40,942 nucleotides of DNA from Oscillospiraceae bacterium (GCA_031288555.1 JAITRE010000006.1:1-40942); one strand, 5' to 3'. Shown: positions 16,675 to 25,864, counted from the first letter of the stretch. Translations and numbers: made by a program. Notes: generated by a model not told the origin, from the letters alone.

Positions 16675-17260
16675 TTCAAAAAAACCTTGTAATAATTCTT
16701 CTTTTCAAATTTGTTTATCAGGAATTATGTCAGCGTTAGTATTTGTTGCCACTTCTATAAGAATTGATGTGCCAATAGGTGTTTCTAACGCTATGTTGAG
16801 CTTAGGAAATGTAATGTGTATAACTTCTGCACTTTTGCTTTCTCCTTTTTTAGCGGGAATTTCTTCTGGAATTGGTTCGTTAATATTTGACCTTGTGACA
16901 CCAATTTATGTATTTTCTGCTCCTTTTACTTTTTTTTCAAAATTTTGTATGGCTTTTGTTTGTAGCAAAGTATCTCAAAAATGTTTAATATTAAATTGCT
17001 CTTCATTTATTAAAAAAAGATTATCAAACGAAGATAGATCGAATTTATTTGGAGCGATTTCTGGCATTGTTGTTTTTATTTTTTTAAGAATTTTGAAAGT
17101 ATTTTTATTTAACAGTATTGTTCTGCATTTAGATTTTTTTTCAAATGTTGCTCTTTCTTCTAAAAATATCTTTGTTACAGTTATAAACTCAATTTTAGCA
17201 GTAATTTTTGCTTTGCCTTTAACGAAAATACTTAAAAAATCATTGCCAGTAAATTTTTAA
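16664..17260 (+). CDS. ECF transporter S component (substrate unknown)
   Basis: A 198-residue membrane protein with about six hydrophobic segments. The sequence from residue 16 (CLSGIMSALVFVATSIRIDVPIG split) to about residue 70 (LGNVMCITSALLLSP, then GIGSLIFDL) matches the general pattern of energy-coupling-factor substrate-capture proteins, which bind vitamins and work with a shared EcfA-EcfA'-EcfT module. No EcfA or EcfT gene is in this window. The substrate (folate, riboflavin, pantothenate, queuosine precursor or other) cannot be read from the sequence. Start ATG lies inside the 3' end of potD with only a weak binding site, so it is probably translationally coupled. It ends tail to tail with prmC with a 4-base overlap. 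Confidence 0.7.
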   Translation: MNFNSKKPCNNSSFQICLSGIMSALVFVATSIRIDVPIGVSNAMLSLGNVMCITSALLLSPFLAGISSGIGSLIFDLVTPIYVFSAPFTFFSKFCMAFVCSKVSQKCLILNCSSFIKKRLSNEDRSNLFGAISGIVVFIFLRILKVFLFNSIVLHLDFFSNVALSSKNIFVTVINSILAVIFALPLTKILKKSLPVNF

Positions 17261-18099
17261 AGTTTTTCTGCACATACAATTCTTTTTACGTCATTAAAAT
17301 CTTTGACAACACAAGTTTTAAATCCATGACTATGAAATATTTCGCAAACCTCTTCACTTTGATTTATTCCAATTTCTACTGTTAAACTACCACTTTTTTT
17401 TAATGTTTTTGACCAGTTTTCAGCAATAGCTCTGTAAAACTTTAAACCATCTTTTCCACCATCTAGAGCAATTATCGGCTCATTTTTTACTTCTTTTGAC
17501 AAGTGTTTTATATCTGATGTGGGGATGTACGGAGGGTTGCATACTAATAAATCAAAATGATCGAGTTTATTAATGTTTTCACGTAGAACATCTAATTTTA
17601 AAATTTTTACATCTTTTATTTTGTAGAAATCTAAATTTTTCTTCATGCAACAAATTGCTTTTTCAGAAATTTCTATTGCAGTAATTTCGGCAGTTTTAAT
17701 TTGAAGTTTTAATATTATCGAAACAATCCCACTTCCTGCACAAAGTTCTAAAATGCAAGGAGATTTTAAGTTTTTTATTTTTTCAAAAGAATAATTAACT
17801 AATATTTCTGTTTCTTCTCTAGGAATTAAAACTCCTTCATTTATAAAAAAATTTTTATTCATGAATTCCCATTCACCCAAAATATACTGCAAGGGCTTAC
17901 CTTTTGCTCGATTTAACACAAGCTTTAAAAAATGCTTAGCTTTCTCTTGGCTTATTTCTTCAAATCTATGTTCAATAAAGCCTAACCTGTCTATTTTAAA
18001 ACAAAAATTTAAAATAGACATTGTTTCAAATGAAGAGTCATAGTTTAAATATTTTGATAAAATTTGTTTTCCGATTGAATAAATTTTTTGTAAAGTCAA
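17257..18099 (-). CDS. prmC: Peptide chain release factor N5-glutamine methyltransferase
   Basis: Methylates the Gln of the GGQ motif in release factors RF1 and RF2. The 280-residue product has the N-terminal helical domain, then QYILGEWEFMNKNF and VLIPREETEILV. The SAM site is ILELCAGSGIVSIIL and the catalytic NPPY is in LLVCNPPYIPTSDI. Start is probably TTG at 18099 with TGAGGA 6-7 bases upstream; a GTG at 18111 would add four residues but lies on that binding site. In many Firmicutes prmC follows prfA; here prfA is not adjacent. Confidence 0.93.
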   Translation of the reverse strand: MTLQKIYSIGKQILSKYLNYDSSFETMSILNFCFKIDRLGFIEHRFEEISQEKAKHFLKLVLNRAKGKPLQYILGEWEFMNKNFFINEGVLIPREETEILVNYSFEKIKNLKSPCILELCAGSGIVSIILKLQIKTAEITAIEISEKAICCMKKNLDFYKIKDVKILKLDVLRENINKLDHFDLLVCNPPYIPTSDIKHLSKEVKNEPIIALDGGKDGLKFYRAIAENWSKTLKKSGSLTVEIGINQSEEVCEIFHSHGFKTCVVKDFNDVKRIVCAEKL

Positions 18100-18262
18100 A
18101 TAAATCCTCACAAATCTATGATTGAAACCTAATTGTACTTTTAAACTAATTTACAGTCAATGTTAAAAAATTTTCAAGTTATTAATTTGATAAATCTATG
18201 TATTTTCTTAAAGTCATTTAATTTTGTTTTTAAAAATACGCTTTAAAGCAATATATAAAATT

Positions 18263-18724
18263 TTATTTTTGCGAATATTTTTGTTTGAATAAGTTTTTAG
18301 TAATTTTTCTAAATTGTTCAAGATTAGATATCAACAATTCTTCTGTGTGATGCAAAATTTCATAAACAAATTTTTGAGTAGCAAGACGTGAAGCTTTTAC
18401 TTCATTTTGAGTTTCTTGTTTCATTTTAAAAGCCTGAGCTTTTGCTCTTTTAATAAGTTCGTCTTTTTCCATCATTCTTCTTGCTTTATCTTCTGCAGAT
18501 TTAATTATCGCATGTGCATCTTTTGTGGCTCTTTTTATTATTTCGCTTCTATCACTCGCTATAGCTTTCGCTTGTCTAACTTCTTCTGGCAAAGAAATTT
18601 TGATTTCTTTTAGAGCCTTACGAGCTTCGGGTGCGTTCATGATTATTTTTCCCCTGCTTAGTGGTAAACTCCAACCTTCTTCTATCATTTTGTCTAATTC
18701 CATCAAAAGATCTTCGGTTCGCAT
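18263..18724 (-). CDS. Coiled-coil stalk-like protein (annotated in clostridia as ATPase / V-type H-like)
   Basis: A 153-residue, highly charged protein. The N-terminus MRTEDLLMELDKMIEEGWSL is followed by PEARKALKEIKISLPEEVRQA and then a long helix rich in Ala, Lys, Glu and Arg, predicted as coiled coil. This resembles the clostridial family found next to rsmD and coaD, often named ATPase because of its similarity to peripheral-stalk subunits; its function is not established. ATG at 18724 has AAGGAG 8 bases upstream. It lies 25 bases after rsmD, and coaD, usually between or beside them, is absent. Confidence 0.65.
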   Translation of the reverse strand: MRTEDLLMELDKMIEEGWSLPLSRGKIIMNAPEARKALKEIKISLPEEVRQAKAIASDRSEIIKRATKDAHAIIKSAEDKARRMMEKDELIKRAKAQAFKMKQETQNEVKASRLATQKFVYEILHHTEELLISNLEQFRKITKNLFKQKYSQK

Positions 18725-18749
18725 ATATATTTTCTCCTTGATTGAAATT

Positions 18750-19286
18750 TTATTGCTTGTCGTATATAACAACAGAAACATTTGAATATTTATAAAGTTT
18801 TCTTATTTTAAAACCTTTTATATCTTCCAAAGGATTATTGATAGAATTTTCGCGAATAATGATCCCATTTGGAAGCATTTTTTTTACAAGCAAAGGTAAA
18901 ATTTGCTTTAAAACTCCGCTTGAATAAGGTGGATCTAAAAATGCTAAATCAAATTTTAAATCTGTGTTTTCTAAAAAAGTTGCAGCGTCCATCATAAACA
19001 CTTTGGCTTTGTTTTCTAATTTTAAATTGGATAAGTTTTTTTTAATGGCTAATACAGAATAATAAAATTTATCAACAAAAATAGCTCCGCTAGCTCCTCT
19101 GCTTAAAGATTCAATTCCTACTTGTCCTGATCCTGCAAATAAATCTAAAAAGCATTTGTTTTTTATCTCAAATTGTATAATACTAAAAATCGCTTCCTTA
19201 ACCCTATCTATAGTTGGACGAACATTTTTAGTTTTGGGAATCTCTATTTTTATTCCTTTTTTGCTGCCAGATATCACTCTTAACAA
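18750..19286 (-). CDS. rsmD: 16S rRNA (guanine966-N2)-methyltransferase
   Basis: Methylates G966 of 16S rRNA. The 178-residue product shows the family start LRVISGSKKG, RPTIDRVKEAIFSI, the SAM-binding FLDLFAGSGQVGIESLSRGA and the catalytic FLDPPY. Start is TTG at 19286, with AAGGAG about 9 bases upstream. It is probably co-transcribed with uvrC upstream (54 bases) and the coiled-coil gene downstream. Confidence 0.94.
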   Translation of the reverse strand: MLRVISGSKKGIKIEIPKTKNVRPTIDRVKEAIFSIIQFEIKNKCFLDLFAGSGQVGIESLSRGASGAIFVDKFYYSVLAIKKNLSNLKLENKAKVFMMDAATFLENTDLKFDLAFLDPPYSSGVLKQILPLLVKKMLPNGIIIRENSINNPLEDIKGFKIRKLYKYSNVSVVIYDKQ

Positions 19287-19340
19287 ACTTAAGTTTCTCC
19301 TTTTTACTGTGTTTGCAGATTTTTTAAAATTACGAAGTTT

Positions 19341-21200
19341 TCACAGTTTGAAATATTCTTTAATGTGCTTTGCTATTTCTTTATTTAGTTTAGGAACAGC
19401 TTCTATTTCTGTTAAACTTGCTTTTTTTATGTTTTCTATTGATCCAAAATAAGAAAGTAATATTTTTAAGCGAGTTTTGCCTATCCCTTTTATAGAAAGC
19501 AATGTGCTTGTTAGTTTATTTTTTCTTTTATTTCTATGAAAATTGATAGCAAAACGATGTACTTCATCTTGTATTCTTGATATAAATAAAAACAATCGTT
19601 CGTCATTTTTTATATTTACTTCCTCCTTTTCATTAACCAAAGTTTGAGTTTTATGTTTTTTATTTTTAGACATACCAAAAATTGGAATAGAATATTTTCT
19701 GTTTTTAAAAAGTTTTTTTACGCAATTAACATGGCCTTTGCCTCCGTCAAGTAAAATTAAATCTGGAAGTCTTTCAAATCCTTCATTTAAATTTTTTTGT
19801 TTTTCATACTCGTTCAAGCGCCTATTAATCATTTGACACATAGAGGCATAGTCATCTTGTTTGTTTTCAAAAACGCCACTTATATTTAAATTTATATTAA
19901 ATTTTCTATAAGAACTTTTTAAAGGTTTACCATCTTTAAACACTATCATAGCGCCAACGTTATTTTCCCCATGAATATTTGAAACATCATAAGATTCTAT
20001 ATACTTGGGAATTTTTTCAAGATTCAATGTTTTTTGTAGTTTGCTAAGAATTAATTCTTTTTCGTTTGTAGTAAGTAAGATTTTCTGAAAAATACTTTCT
20101 TTAGCGTTATTTCTGCATATGTCGATAATGCGAAGTTGCTCCCCTTTTTTAAAAGTAGAAATTTTTGCCTTTATGCCGGTTTTTTCAAAAAGCCATGAGC
20201 AAATTAAATTTTTATTTTGAATTTCTTCATCAGTTGTTATTTGTTCTGGGGGAGTATTGTTTTGGTAATATTGTTGTAGAAATTCTTCTCTAACATTTTT
20301 AATATCGCCCACATTTTTAAAGAAAAAAGTTTCTCTATCTAAAAGCAAACCATTTCTAATTTTAAAAACTTCAAAACACACAATGTTATTTTGATCAACG
20401 CAAGCTATTACATCTTGATTTTTTATTTTAACCGATACAACACTCTGGCGTTTTTTCATTTGATTTAAAGCAAAAATCTTATCTCTTAATTTCGCAGCTT
20501 TTTCAAATTCAAGATTTTCAGAAGCAATGTTCATTTTTTTTGTTAAATCTCTCACAATATCAAATTTTGAACTTTTTAAAAAGTTAATTGCTTCATTAAA
20601 AGATTCTAAATATTCATCGTGTTTTATTTTTCCGCAACAAGGAGCAGAACATTTTTTAATGTAATAATAAAGACAAGGCCTTGTCTTTTCGGTTTTTTCT
20701 TCATTTTTATCGTAAAATTTTTTATTGCAAATTGGCAATTTAAAAACTTTTCTTATTTGATCAAGAGATCTTTTGACCGCTATGGAACTTGTAAAAGGTC
20801 CTAAATATTCACACGTTCTATTGTTAAAAGAAGCTTGCTTAGCAGAAAAAAGGCGGGGCCAATGTTCTTTTGTGATTTTTACATAACTGTAACCTTTGTC
20901 ATCCCTTAAAAGAACATTGTATTTTGGCTTATATTTTTTTATAAGAGAACATTCTAAAACTAATGCTTCAAATTCGTTATTTGTAAGAATATACGAAAAA
21001 TCATAAATATTTGAAACCATTTTTTCTGTTTTCTTGCAATTTCCAACATCCGATCTGAAATATTGTTCTACTCTTTTTTTTAGTAACTTAGCTTTTCCTA
21101 TATATATAATTTTTGAATTTGACGATTTCATTATGTATACGCCAGGAGACGTTGGCAAATTCTTTACTTTTTTTATAAGAATCGAAAGTCTTTCTTCCAT
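19341..21200 (-). CDS. uvrC: Excinuclease ABC subunit C
   Basis: Makes both incisions in nucleotide excision repair together with UvrA and UvrB, which are outside this window. The 619-residue product has the N-terminal GIY-YIG nuclease (SPGVYIMKSSNSKIIYIGKA, residues 19-38) and the Cys-rich RPCLYYYIKKCSAPC segment. The UvrB-binding UVR motif is near residue 205, and the RNase H-like C-terminal nuclease follows, with ESYDVSNIHGENNVG and DLILLDGGKGHVN. A helix-hairpin-helix pair (LLSIKGIGKTRLKILLSYFG) closes the protein. I chose ATG at 21200 because AAGGAAG lies 8 bases upstream; an upstream in-frame start at 21224 would add eight residues. Confidence 0.96.
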   Translation of the reverse strand: MEERLSILIKKVKNLPTSPGVYIMKSSNSKIIYIGKAKLLKKRVEQYFRSDVGNCKKTEKMVSNIYDFSYILTNNEFEALVLECSLIKKYKPKYNVLLRDDKGYSYVKITKEHWPRLFSAKQASFNNRTCEYLGPFTSSIAVKRSLDQIRKVFKLPICNKKFYDKNEEKTEKTRPCLYYYIKKCSAPCCGKIKHDEYLESFNEAINFLKSSKFDIVRDLTKKMNIASENLEFEKAAKLRDKIFALNQMKKRQSVVSVKIKNQDVIACVDQNNIVCFEVFKIRNGLLLDRETFFFKNVGDIKNVREEFLQQYYQNNTPPEQITTDEEIQNKNLICSWLFEKTGIKAKISTFKKGEQLRIIDICRNNAKESIFQKILLTTNEKELILSKLQKTLNLEKIPKYIESYDVSNIHGENNVGAMIVFKDGKPLKSSYRKFNINLNISGVFENKQDDYASMCQMINRRLNEYEKQKNLNEGFERLPDLILLDGGKGHVNCVKKLFKNRKYSIPIFGMSKNKKHKTQTLVNEKEEVNIKNDERLFLFISRIQDEVHRFAINFHRNKRKNKLTSTLLSIKGIGKTRLKILLSYFGSIENIKKASLTEIEAVPKLNKEIAKHIKEYFKL

Positions 21201-21269
21201 TTTATTTACTTCCTTTTTAAGCATCCATCTCTTTGCTTTTTCTAAAAATAAATACTTGATTTTAAACAG

Positions 21270-21297
21270 AAAAAATAGTCTATAAAGTTACTATTTT
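21270..21297 (-). terminator. Candidate terminator between the HPr gene and uvrC
   Basis: AAAATAGT and ACTATTTT form an 8-base perfect stem with a 10-base loop, and on the minus strand a run of six T follows. The stem is AT-only except for one G-C pair, so strength is doubtful. Confidence 0.35.
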
Positions 21298-21426
21298 AAA
21301 ATTTAAATAAAATATTATTTTATAAATAAGAATAAAATAAATTTTTTGCTGAAATTTAAAAAGCATCCATAAAATAAATTTTAAAAGTAAAGTGCAAATT
21401 AAAAACTTAAATTTCTTTATATGTTT

Positions 21427-21693
21427 TCACGCAATCATAAAACCGGAGCTAACTAAATTCGCTAAACCCTCAACAGCATCTTTTTCATCATCGCCGTCGG
21501 CAATAAGTTTAATTTTATTTCCGCCTAAAATACTAAGAGACAACACGCCTAACAAACTTTTTGCATTAATACGGGTTTCTCCTTTTTCAATCCAAATTGA
21601 AGATTTAAACTCGTTGGCTTTTTGAACAAAATACGCCGCTGGACGCGCATGCAAACCAATTTGATTCTCAACAACTATGTCCTTTACACGCAT
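21427..21693 (-). CDS. ptsH: HPr family phosphocarrier protein
   Basis: Small phosphocarrier that takes phosphate from enzyme I at a His and, in Firmicutes, is also phosphorylated on Ser46 for carbon catabolite control. The 88-residue product has the catalytic GLHARPAA (His at residue 15) and AKSLLGVLSLSI with the regulatory Ser near residue 46, and the C-terminal GDDEKDAVEGL helix. Both phosphorylation sites are kept, so it is HPr and not Crh. Start is ATG at 21693 with GGAG 9 bases upstream. No enzyme I or EII gene is nearby. Confidence 0.93.
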   Translation of the reverse strand: MRVKDIVVENQIGLHARPAAYFVQKANEFKSSIWIEKGETRINAKSLLGVLSLSILGGNKIKLIADGDDEKDAVEGLANLVSSGFMIA

Positions 21694-21726
21694 AATAAAT
21701 CAACTCCATCATAAAAATTTGATAAC

Positions 21727-21755
21727 ATTTTAATCAATAATAAACTTTAAAACAA
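21727..21755 (-). promoter_or_regulatory. Candidate promoter of the HPr gene
   Basis: On the minus strand TTGTTT (21755-21750) and TAAAAT (21732-21727) are 17 bases apart and sit about 35 bases before the start codon. The -35 box is weak. Confidence 0.3.
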
Positions 21756-21919
21756 CACAGTATTTTCACAAAATTTAAAAAACAAGCTTAACTTGTGTTA
21801 ATTGTCTTAAAGTAAAAGCTAAAAACCTCCTTTAAAATTTTAATTACTGTAGGCAAGACCCAATATTCTACATCTTGATAATTAATTGTAGTCTAAAGAT
21901 TTTTGTTAGTCAATATTTT

Positions 21920-23632
21920 CTACATAACTTCTGGTGCGTCAATTTTAAACATATTAAGAATATTTTTTATTACAATTTTAGTGCACAAGCAAAGATAAAG
22001 TCTTTCATTCATTAATTTTAAATCTTCTACTTCAATGCGACAATGGTTATAAAATTTGTGAAAAAGTGTAGCAACATCCAACACATATCTAGTAATATTT
22101 GCAGGTTCAAATTTTTTAGCGGCATTAATTATTTTTTCAGTGCAATAAGCAAGACAGAATATTAAATTTTTTTCAAAATCGGAGTTTAAAAGTTCTAAAT
22201 TTTTGTGTTCATTTTTTTTTATTTTATCTACTTTTTTTTTATTTTTTTTTAATATGCTACAAATTCTAGCGTGAGCATACTGCACGTAATAGACAGGATT
22301 TTCAGCGCTTTTCCTTGTTGCTAAATCAAGATCGAAATCCATTTGTGTGTTTGCTTTTAACATATTAAACATAAATCTTGCTTCATTAATTTCTACTTCT
22401 TCCAATAAGTCAACAAGACCAATAGTTTTTCCGGTTCTTTTGCTCATACGAACAACTTCATTTCCTCGCACAAGCCTTACAATTTGTACTATAACTATTT
22501 TTAATTTTTTTTCATCAATACCAAGAGCTTTCATAGCTCCTTTCATTCTTGCAACATGTCCATGATGATCAGCGCCCCAAATATTTACACAAAGATCAAA
22601 GTTTCTTTTTATAAATTTATTGTAATGATACGCAATATCTGCAGTAAAATACGTTGGAACGCCGTTTTTTCTTACTAAAACTTTATCTTTTTCGCAGTTG
22701 AAAATAGAAGATTTAGCCCAAAGAACACCATCTTCTTCATATGTTGAGTTTTTTAATTTTAATTCTTCTATTATATTTTCAATTTCTTTATTTTTATATA
22801 AATCGCTCTCATAAAACCATTTGTCGTATTTTATTTTATATTTTTGCAAATCTTTCTTCATTTTTTCAACATTCTTTGGAAGAGCAAAATCTAAAAGAGC
22901 TTTTTTTCTTTGATCAGAACTTAATCCTACATATTCATTCTTATAAATTCTTATAAATTCTTTTGTCATAGAAATAATATCATAGTTTTTATAACCGTCC
23001 TCTGGAAAAGCTACAGAATCTTCTCCTAAAAAAAATTGTAAATATCTAGCCTCTAAAGATTGAGCCAATTTTTCTATTTGATTTCCCGCATCATTCACAT
23101 AAAATTCTCTGTGAACTTTATAGCCAGTTGCTTCCAATACAGATGCTAAACAATCACCAAGCGAACCTCCTCTTGCATTTCCAAGGTGCATATCTCCTGT
23201 TGGATTTGCAGAAACAAATTCTACTATAACTTTTTTTCCTTTGTAAAAATCACTTTTTCCATAATTTTTATTTTTATTTTTAATATTTTTTAAAACATCA
23301 TTATAAAATTTTTCGCTTAAAATAAAATTAATAAAACCGTTACCTGCAACTTCGCAAGTTTTAAAATAATTTTCATGAAGATCGAAATTTTTGCAAATAG
23401 ACTTAGCAATTTTAAGAGGGGATATTTTCAAAATTTTTGCAAGAATAAATGCAGCATTAGTCGCAAAGTCCCCATGACTTCTATTGAAAGGTATTTCTAT
23501 TGAAAAATCTAACTTGTGGATCTTTTCATCGCAAACATCTGTTTGTAGACCTAATTCTTTTTTAACTAGTTTTAGTGAATTTTTTATTTTTTCATTAATT
23601 AAACTTTTAGTTTTTAAAAATACGTCTGACAT
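21920..23632 (-). CDS. argS: Arginyl-tRNA synthetase
   Basis: Class I synthetase charging tRNA-Arg. The 570-residue product has the N-terminal Add1 domain (IPFNRSHGDFATNAAF), then SANPTGDMHLGNARGG with the HIGH-type motif, INIW-like NIWGADHHGHVARM, and VRMSKRTGKT in the KMSKS position. A DALR-type C-terminal anticodon domain with YVQYAHARI follows. I chose ATG at 23632 with AAAGGA about 12 bases upstream; an in-frame start at 23653 would add seven residues. Confidence 0.96.
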   Translation of the reverse strand: MSDVFLKTKSLINEKIKNSLKLVKKELGLQTDVCDEKIHKLDFSIEIPFNRSHGDFATNAAFILAKILKISPLKIAKSICKNFDLHENYFKTCEVAGNGFINFILSEKFYNDVLKNIKNKNKNYGKSDFYKGKKVIVEFVSANPTGDMHLGNARGGSLGDCLASVLEATGYKVHREFYVNDAGNQIEKLAQSLEARYLQFFLGEDSVAFPEDGYKNYDIISMTKEFIRIYKNEYVGLSSDQRKKALLDFALPKNVEKMKKDLQKYKIKYDKWFYESDLYKNKEIENIIEELKLKNSTYEEDGVLWAKSSIFNCEKDKVLVRKNGVPTYFTADIAYHYNKFIKRNFDLCVNIWGADHHGHVARMKGAMKALGIDEKKLKIVIVQIVRLVRGNEVVRMSKRTGKTIGLVDLLEEVEINEARFMFNMLKANTQMDFDLDLATRKSAENPVYYVQYAHARICSILKKNKKKVDKIKKNEHKNLELLNSDFEKNLIFCLAYCTEKIINAAKKFEPANITRYVLDVATLFHKFYNHCRIEVEDLKLMNERLYLCLCTKIVIKNILNMFKIDAPEVM

Positions 23633-23861
23633 TTTGCAAAAATTTCCTTTCAAAATTAAAGAGCAAACTTTAAAAATTTTTCTTTAAAATTTGCTTTATA
23701 ATTCATCATTGTACATCATATATATCTTTTAAACAATTTGCTTTTAAATAAACTGTTGTATTTTTTTAGTTTAAATTTTTTAAAGTTTAAAATTAAGAAA
23801 ATTAAAATTTAAAAATAGAAAGCAAAATAGCAACAGTATTGTTAGAACAAAGTAATTAAAT

Positions 23862-25238
23862 TTAGTTGTAATTTACTTTGCTTATTATGTTATGGATTTT
23901 TTTTTCATAATTCCCATTAAAAAAAGTGCACATATCTTCATCACAACCAAAGAAATTTCCACTTGATATAGTTCCACAAGCTCGACATCCTCCGCCGCAA
24001 AAAAATTTTTTTTCACAAGCTTCGCACTTTGGATTATTTTTTAAAAGCTCATTAAACTGCATATTTATTAAATTTAGGTAATCTTTGGAAGAGATTATTT
24101 TTTTCAGCGAAGTTTCTTTCAAAAAAAATTTTTTAATGTTACTTTCCACACCGAGCAACGGCATGCAAGGCAGCACACTTGAATCAGGGCCAATATAAAG
24201 ATTTTCTTTTGCGTGTCCACAAACAGCTTGGTTTAATGCGTTTTTTGTTCCGCAAAATTTTTTAGCAAGAATTTCGTAATCTTTAGAACCTTTTTTGCAA
24301 TAAAAAAACCCACCCAAAATTAAAGAAACCGGAGACTTTTTTTTAAAAAATTTTGGAATGTATTTAAGATAAAAATTAAAAATTTCTTTTTGTTCAATAT
24401 TATTTTTAGCACTTTCTTGTCGCCATTTTCCTGAATTTACAATTTGATTAATTGATATAGTGGAAACACCAAGTTCTGTTAGTAAATCAATAGTTTCTTC
24501 CAAACAATTTATATTGTGTTTATGCACGCAAATTCCAGCGCTTGTTTTGAAGTTTCTTTTTTTAAGAACTTTAAAAGCATTTATTGCTGCTTTTTCTGCG
24601 CCTTTGACGCCTCGCAACCAATCGTGCCATCCAATTCCATCAAAACTTATAGAAAATTCTGGATTTATTTTTTTTGATTCTATTTTCTTCAAAAAGTCTT
24701 CGTTAATTAAGTAACCATTTGTATCTATGGTTGTTATTTTTATATTTTTATCGCAAAGTGTTTTTACAATGTCGAAAAAATTTTCTCTTATAAGAGGTTC
24801 GCCGCCAGTTAAGGAAACATTTAATATTCCGCATTCTTCAAATTGTTTTATAAAATCTATGCAAGTTTTGTAGGAAATTTCACCAAATTTTGCTTCAGAA
24901 GCGTTTAAATAACAATGACGACACTTAAAGTTGCACTTTCCTGTTATAGACCAGTGTAAGTTTTTTATATATTTATTATTGTAAAAGCGAAATTTTTGAT
25001 TTTCGTTTAAGAGGTGAGGAGTTTTAAATTTTTCTATTATTTTTAAGTTTTCATAAGTTTTTAAAATATTTTTGAAATTTTCTGTATTTTGAAGATTTGT
25101 TTTCCCATCGCAATTTTTTAGTGTTTCAAACTCTTCATTATTCAAAACTTCAATTTTGTTTGTGTTTAAATCTAGCAGAACTTTAGGAATTTGTTGCCAA
25201 CCACGAAGAGCAAAATTTTCTTTTAATTTGTAAAACAT
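23862..25238 (-). CDS. Radical SAM/SPASM domain protein, probable peptide-modifying enzyme
   Basis: A 458-residue iron-sulfur enzyme. Residues 1-75 form a small N-terminal domain beginning FALRGWQQIPKVLLDL, similar to the precursor-binding-type region of peptide maturases. The radical SAM core has the 4Fe-4S motif GKCNFKCRHC near residue 103 and LTGGEPL. A C-terminal SPASM region carries CEACEKKFFCGGGCRACG and further Cys, enough for auxiliary clusters. Such enzymes usually install thioether, C-C or related crosslinks in ribosomal peptides, but some act in cofactor or protein maturation. No Cys-rich precursor gene was found beside it. Start ATG has AAGGAG about 8 bases upstream. It is divergent from the V/A-ATPase operon. 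Confidence 0.8.
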   Translation of the reverse strand: MFYKLKENFALRGWQQIPKVLLDLNTNKIEVLNNEEFETLKNCDGKTNLQNTENFKNILKTYENLKIIEKFKTPHLLNENQKFRFYNNKYIKNLHWSITGKCNFKCRHCYLNASEAKFGEISYKTCIDFIKQFEECGILNVSLTGGEPLIRENFFDIVKTLCDKNIKITTIDTNGYLINEDFLKKIESKKINPEFSISFDGIGWHDWLRGVKGAEKAAINAFKVLKKRNFKTSAGICVHKHNINCLEETIDLLTELGVSTISINQIVNSGKWRQESAKNNIEQKEIFNFYLKYIPKFFKKKSPVSLILGGFFYCKKGSKDYEILAKKFCGTKNALNQAVCGHAKENLYIGPDSSVLPCMPLLGVESNIKKFFLKETSLKKIISSKDYLNLINMQFNELLKNNPKCEACEKKFFCGGGCRACGTISSGNFFGCDEDMCTFFNGNYEKKIHNIISKVNYN

Positions 25239-25425
25239 TTGAATTCTCCTTAAGTGAATGTTTTAAATATTTTGCAAAAAATAAAAACGAAAAATTTAAA
25301 ATCAAAAGATGTTGTTTTAATATAAGTCTAGTTTTATTATTGACGTTGGACCTTTTGTATAAACAACTATTTTTGTTTTTAAAATTAGATTTTATTTTTT
25401 GTGTTGACACTGTTTGCAAGAAGAG

Positions 25426-25454
25426 TTAACCTTTAATTGGTTTTTATGTATAAT
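25426..25454 (+). promoter_or_regulatory. Candidate promoter of the V/A-ATPase operon
   Basis: A perfect TATAAT at 25449-25454 with TTAACC at 25426-25431, 17 bases apart, sits 40 bases before the first gene of the operon. A TTGACA at 25404-25409 is present but is too far from this -10 box to pair with it. Confidence 0.4.
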
Positions 25455-25493
25455 AATTTTTAGTGTAGGCAGCATAATTAAAGGTGATTGCTT

Positions 25494-25805
25494 ATGGAAG
25501 ATATGCTGGGTAGGATTATAGAAATAGATAAAAAAGCTCGAGAGGCTTTGGAGTTAGTTCAAAAAGATAGGCTTAATCTTGAACAAGAAATAGTGCAGCT
25601 AAAAAAAAAGATACGAGAAAAATATTTTGAAAGAGCTCAGAAAAGACTTGACAAGAATAAAGCTTTGGAGGAAGAACATGCGAATTGTATCATAAAAAAA
25701 ATATATAAAAAACGAAAAGATAAAATAGAAAAACTTGACGAATCATATAAGAAAAATTGTGAGATTTGGGTTAGCAAGCTTTGTGAGCGGGTTTTGAAAA
25801 TTTAA
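25494..25805 (+). CDS. V/A-type ATPase peripheral-stalk (G/H-like) subunit
   Basis: A 103-residue protein that is almost entirely charged helix, with heptad-like Leu and Ile spacing (EALELVQKDRLNLEQEIVQL, then KIEKLDESYKKNCEIWV). It lies first in the V/A-ATPase operon, where a G/H-type stalk partner of subunit E is often encoded. There is no catalytic motif. ATG at 25494 is the start, with AAAGGTGA at 25480-25487; a TTG at 25488 would add two residues. Function is inferred from composition and position. Confidence 0.7.
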   Translation: MEDMLGRIIEIDKKAREALELVQKDRLNLEQEIVQLKKKIREKYFERAQKRLDKNKALEEEHANCIIKKIYKKRKDKIEKLDESYKKNCEIWVSKLCERVLKI

Positions 25806-25864
25806 TTTTATTTTTGAATATTAAAATTTTAAGTTTTGTTTTTTAAAAATAAGAGGTGCAAATT

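Noticed and set aside
25404..25409. TTGACA as the -35 box of the V/A-ATPase promoter
   Set aside because: It is 39 bases from the TATAAT at 25449, and no -10-like sequence lies 16-19 bases downstream of it.
25183..25419. 78-residue minus-strand frame upstream of the radical SAM gene as a precursor peptide
   Set aside because: It overlaps the start of the radical SAM gene in another frame, has no leader-core plan, no convincing ribosome binding site and only two Cys.
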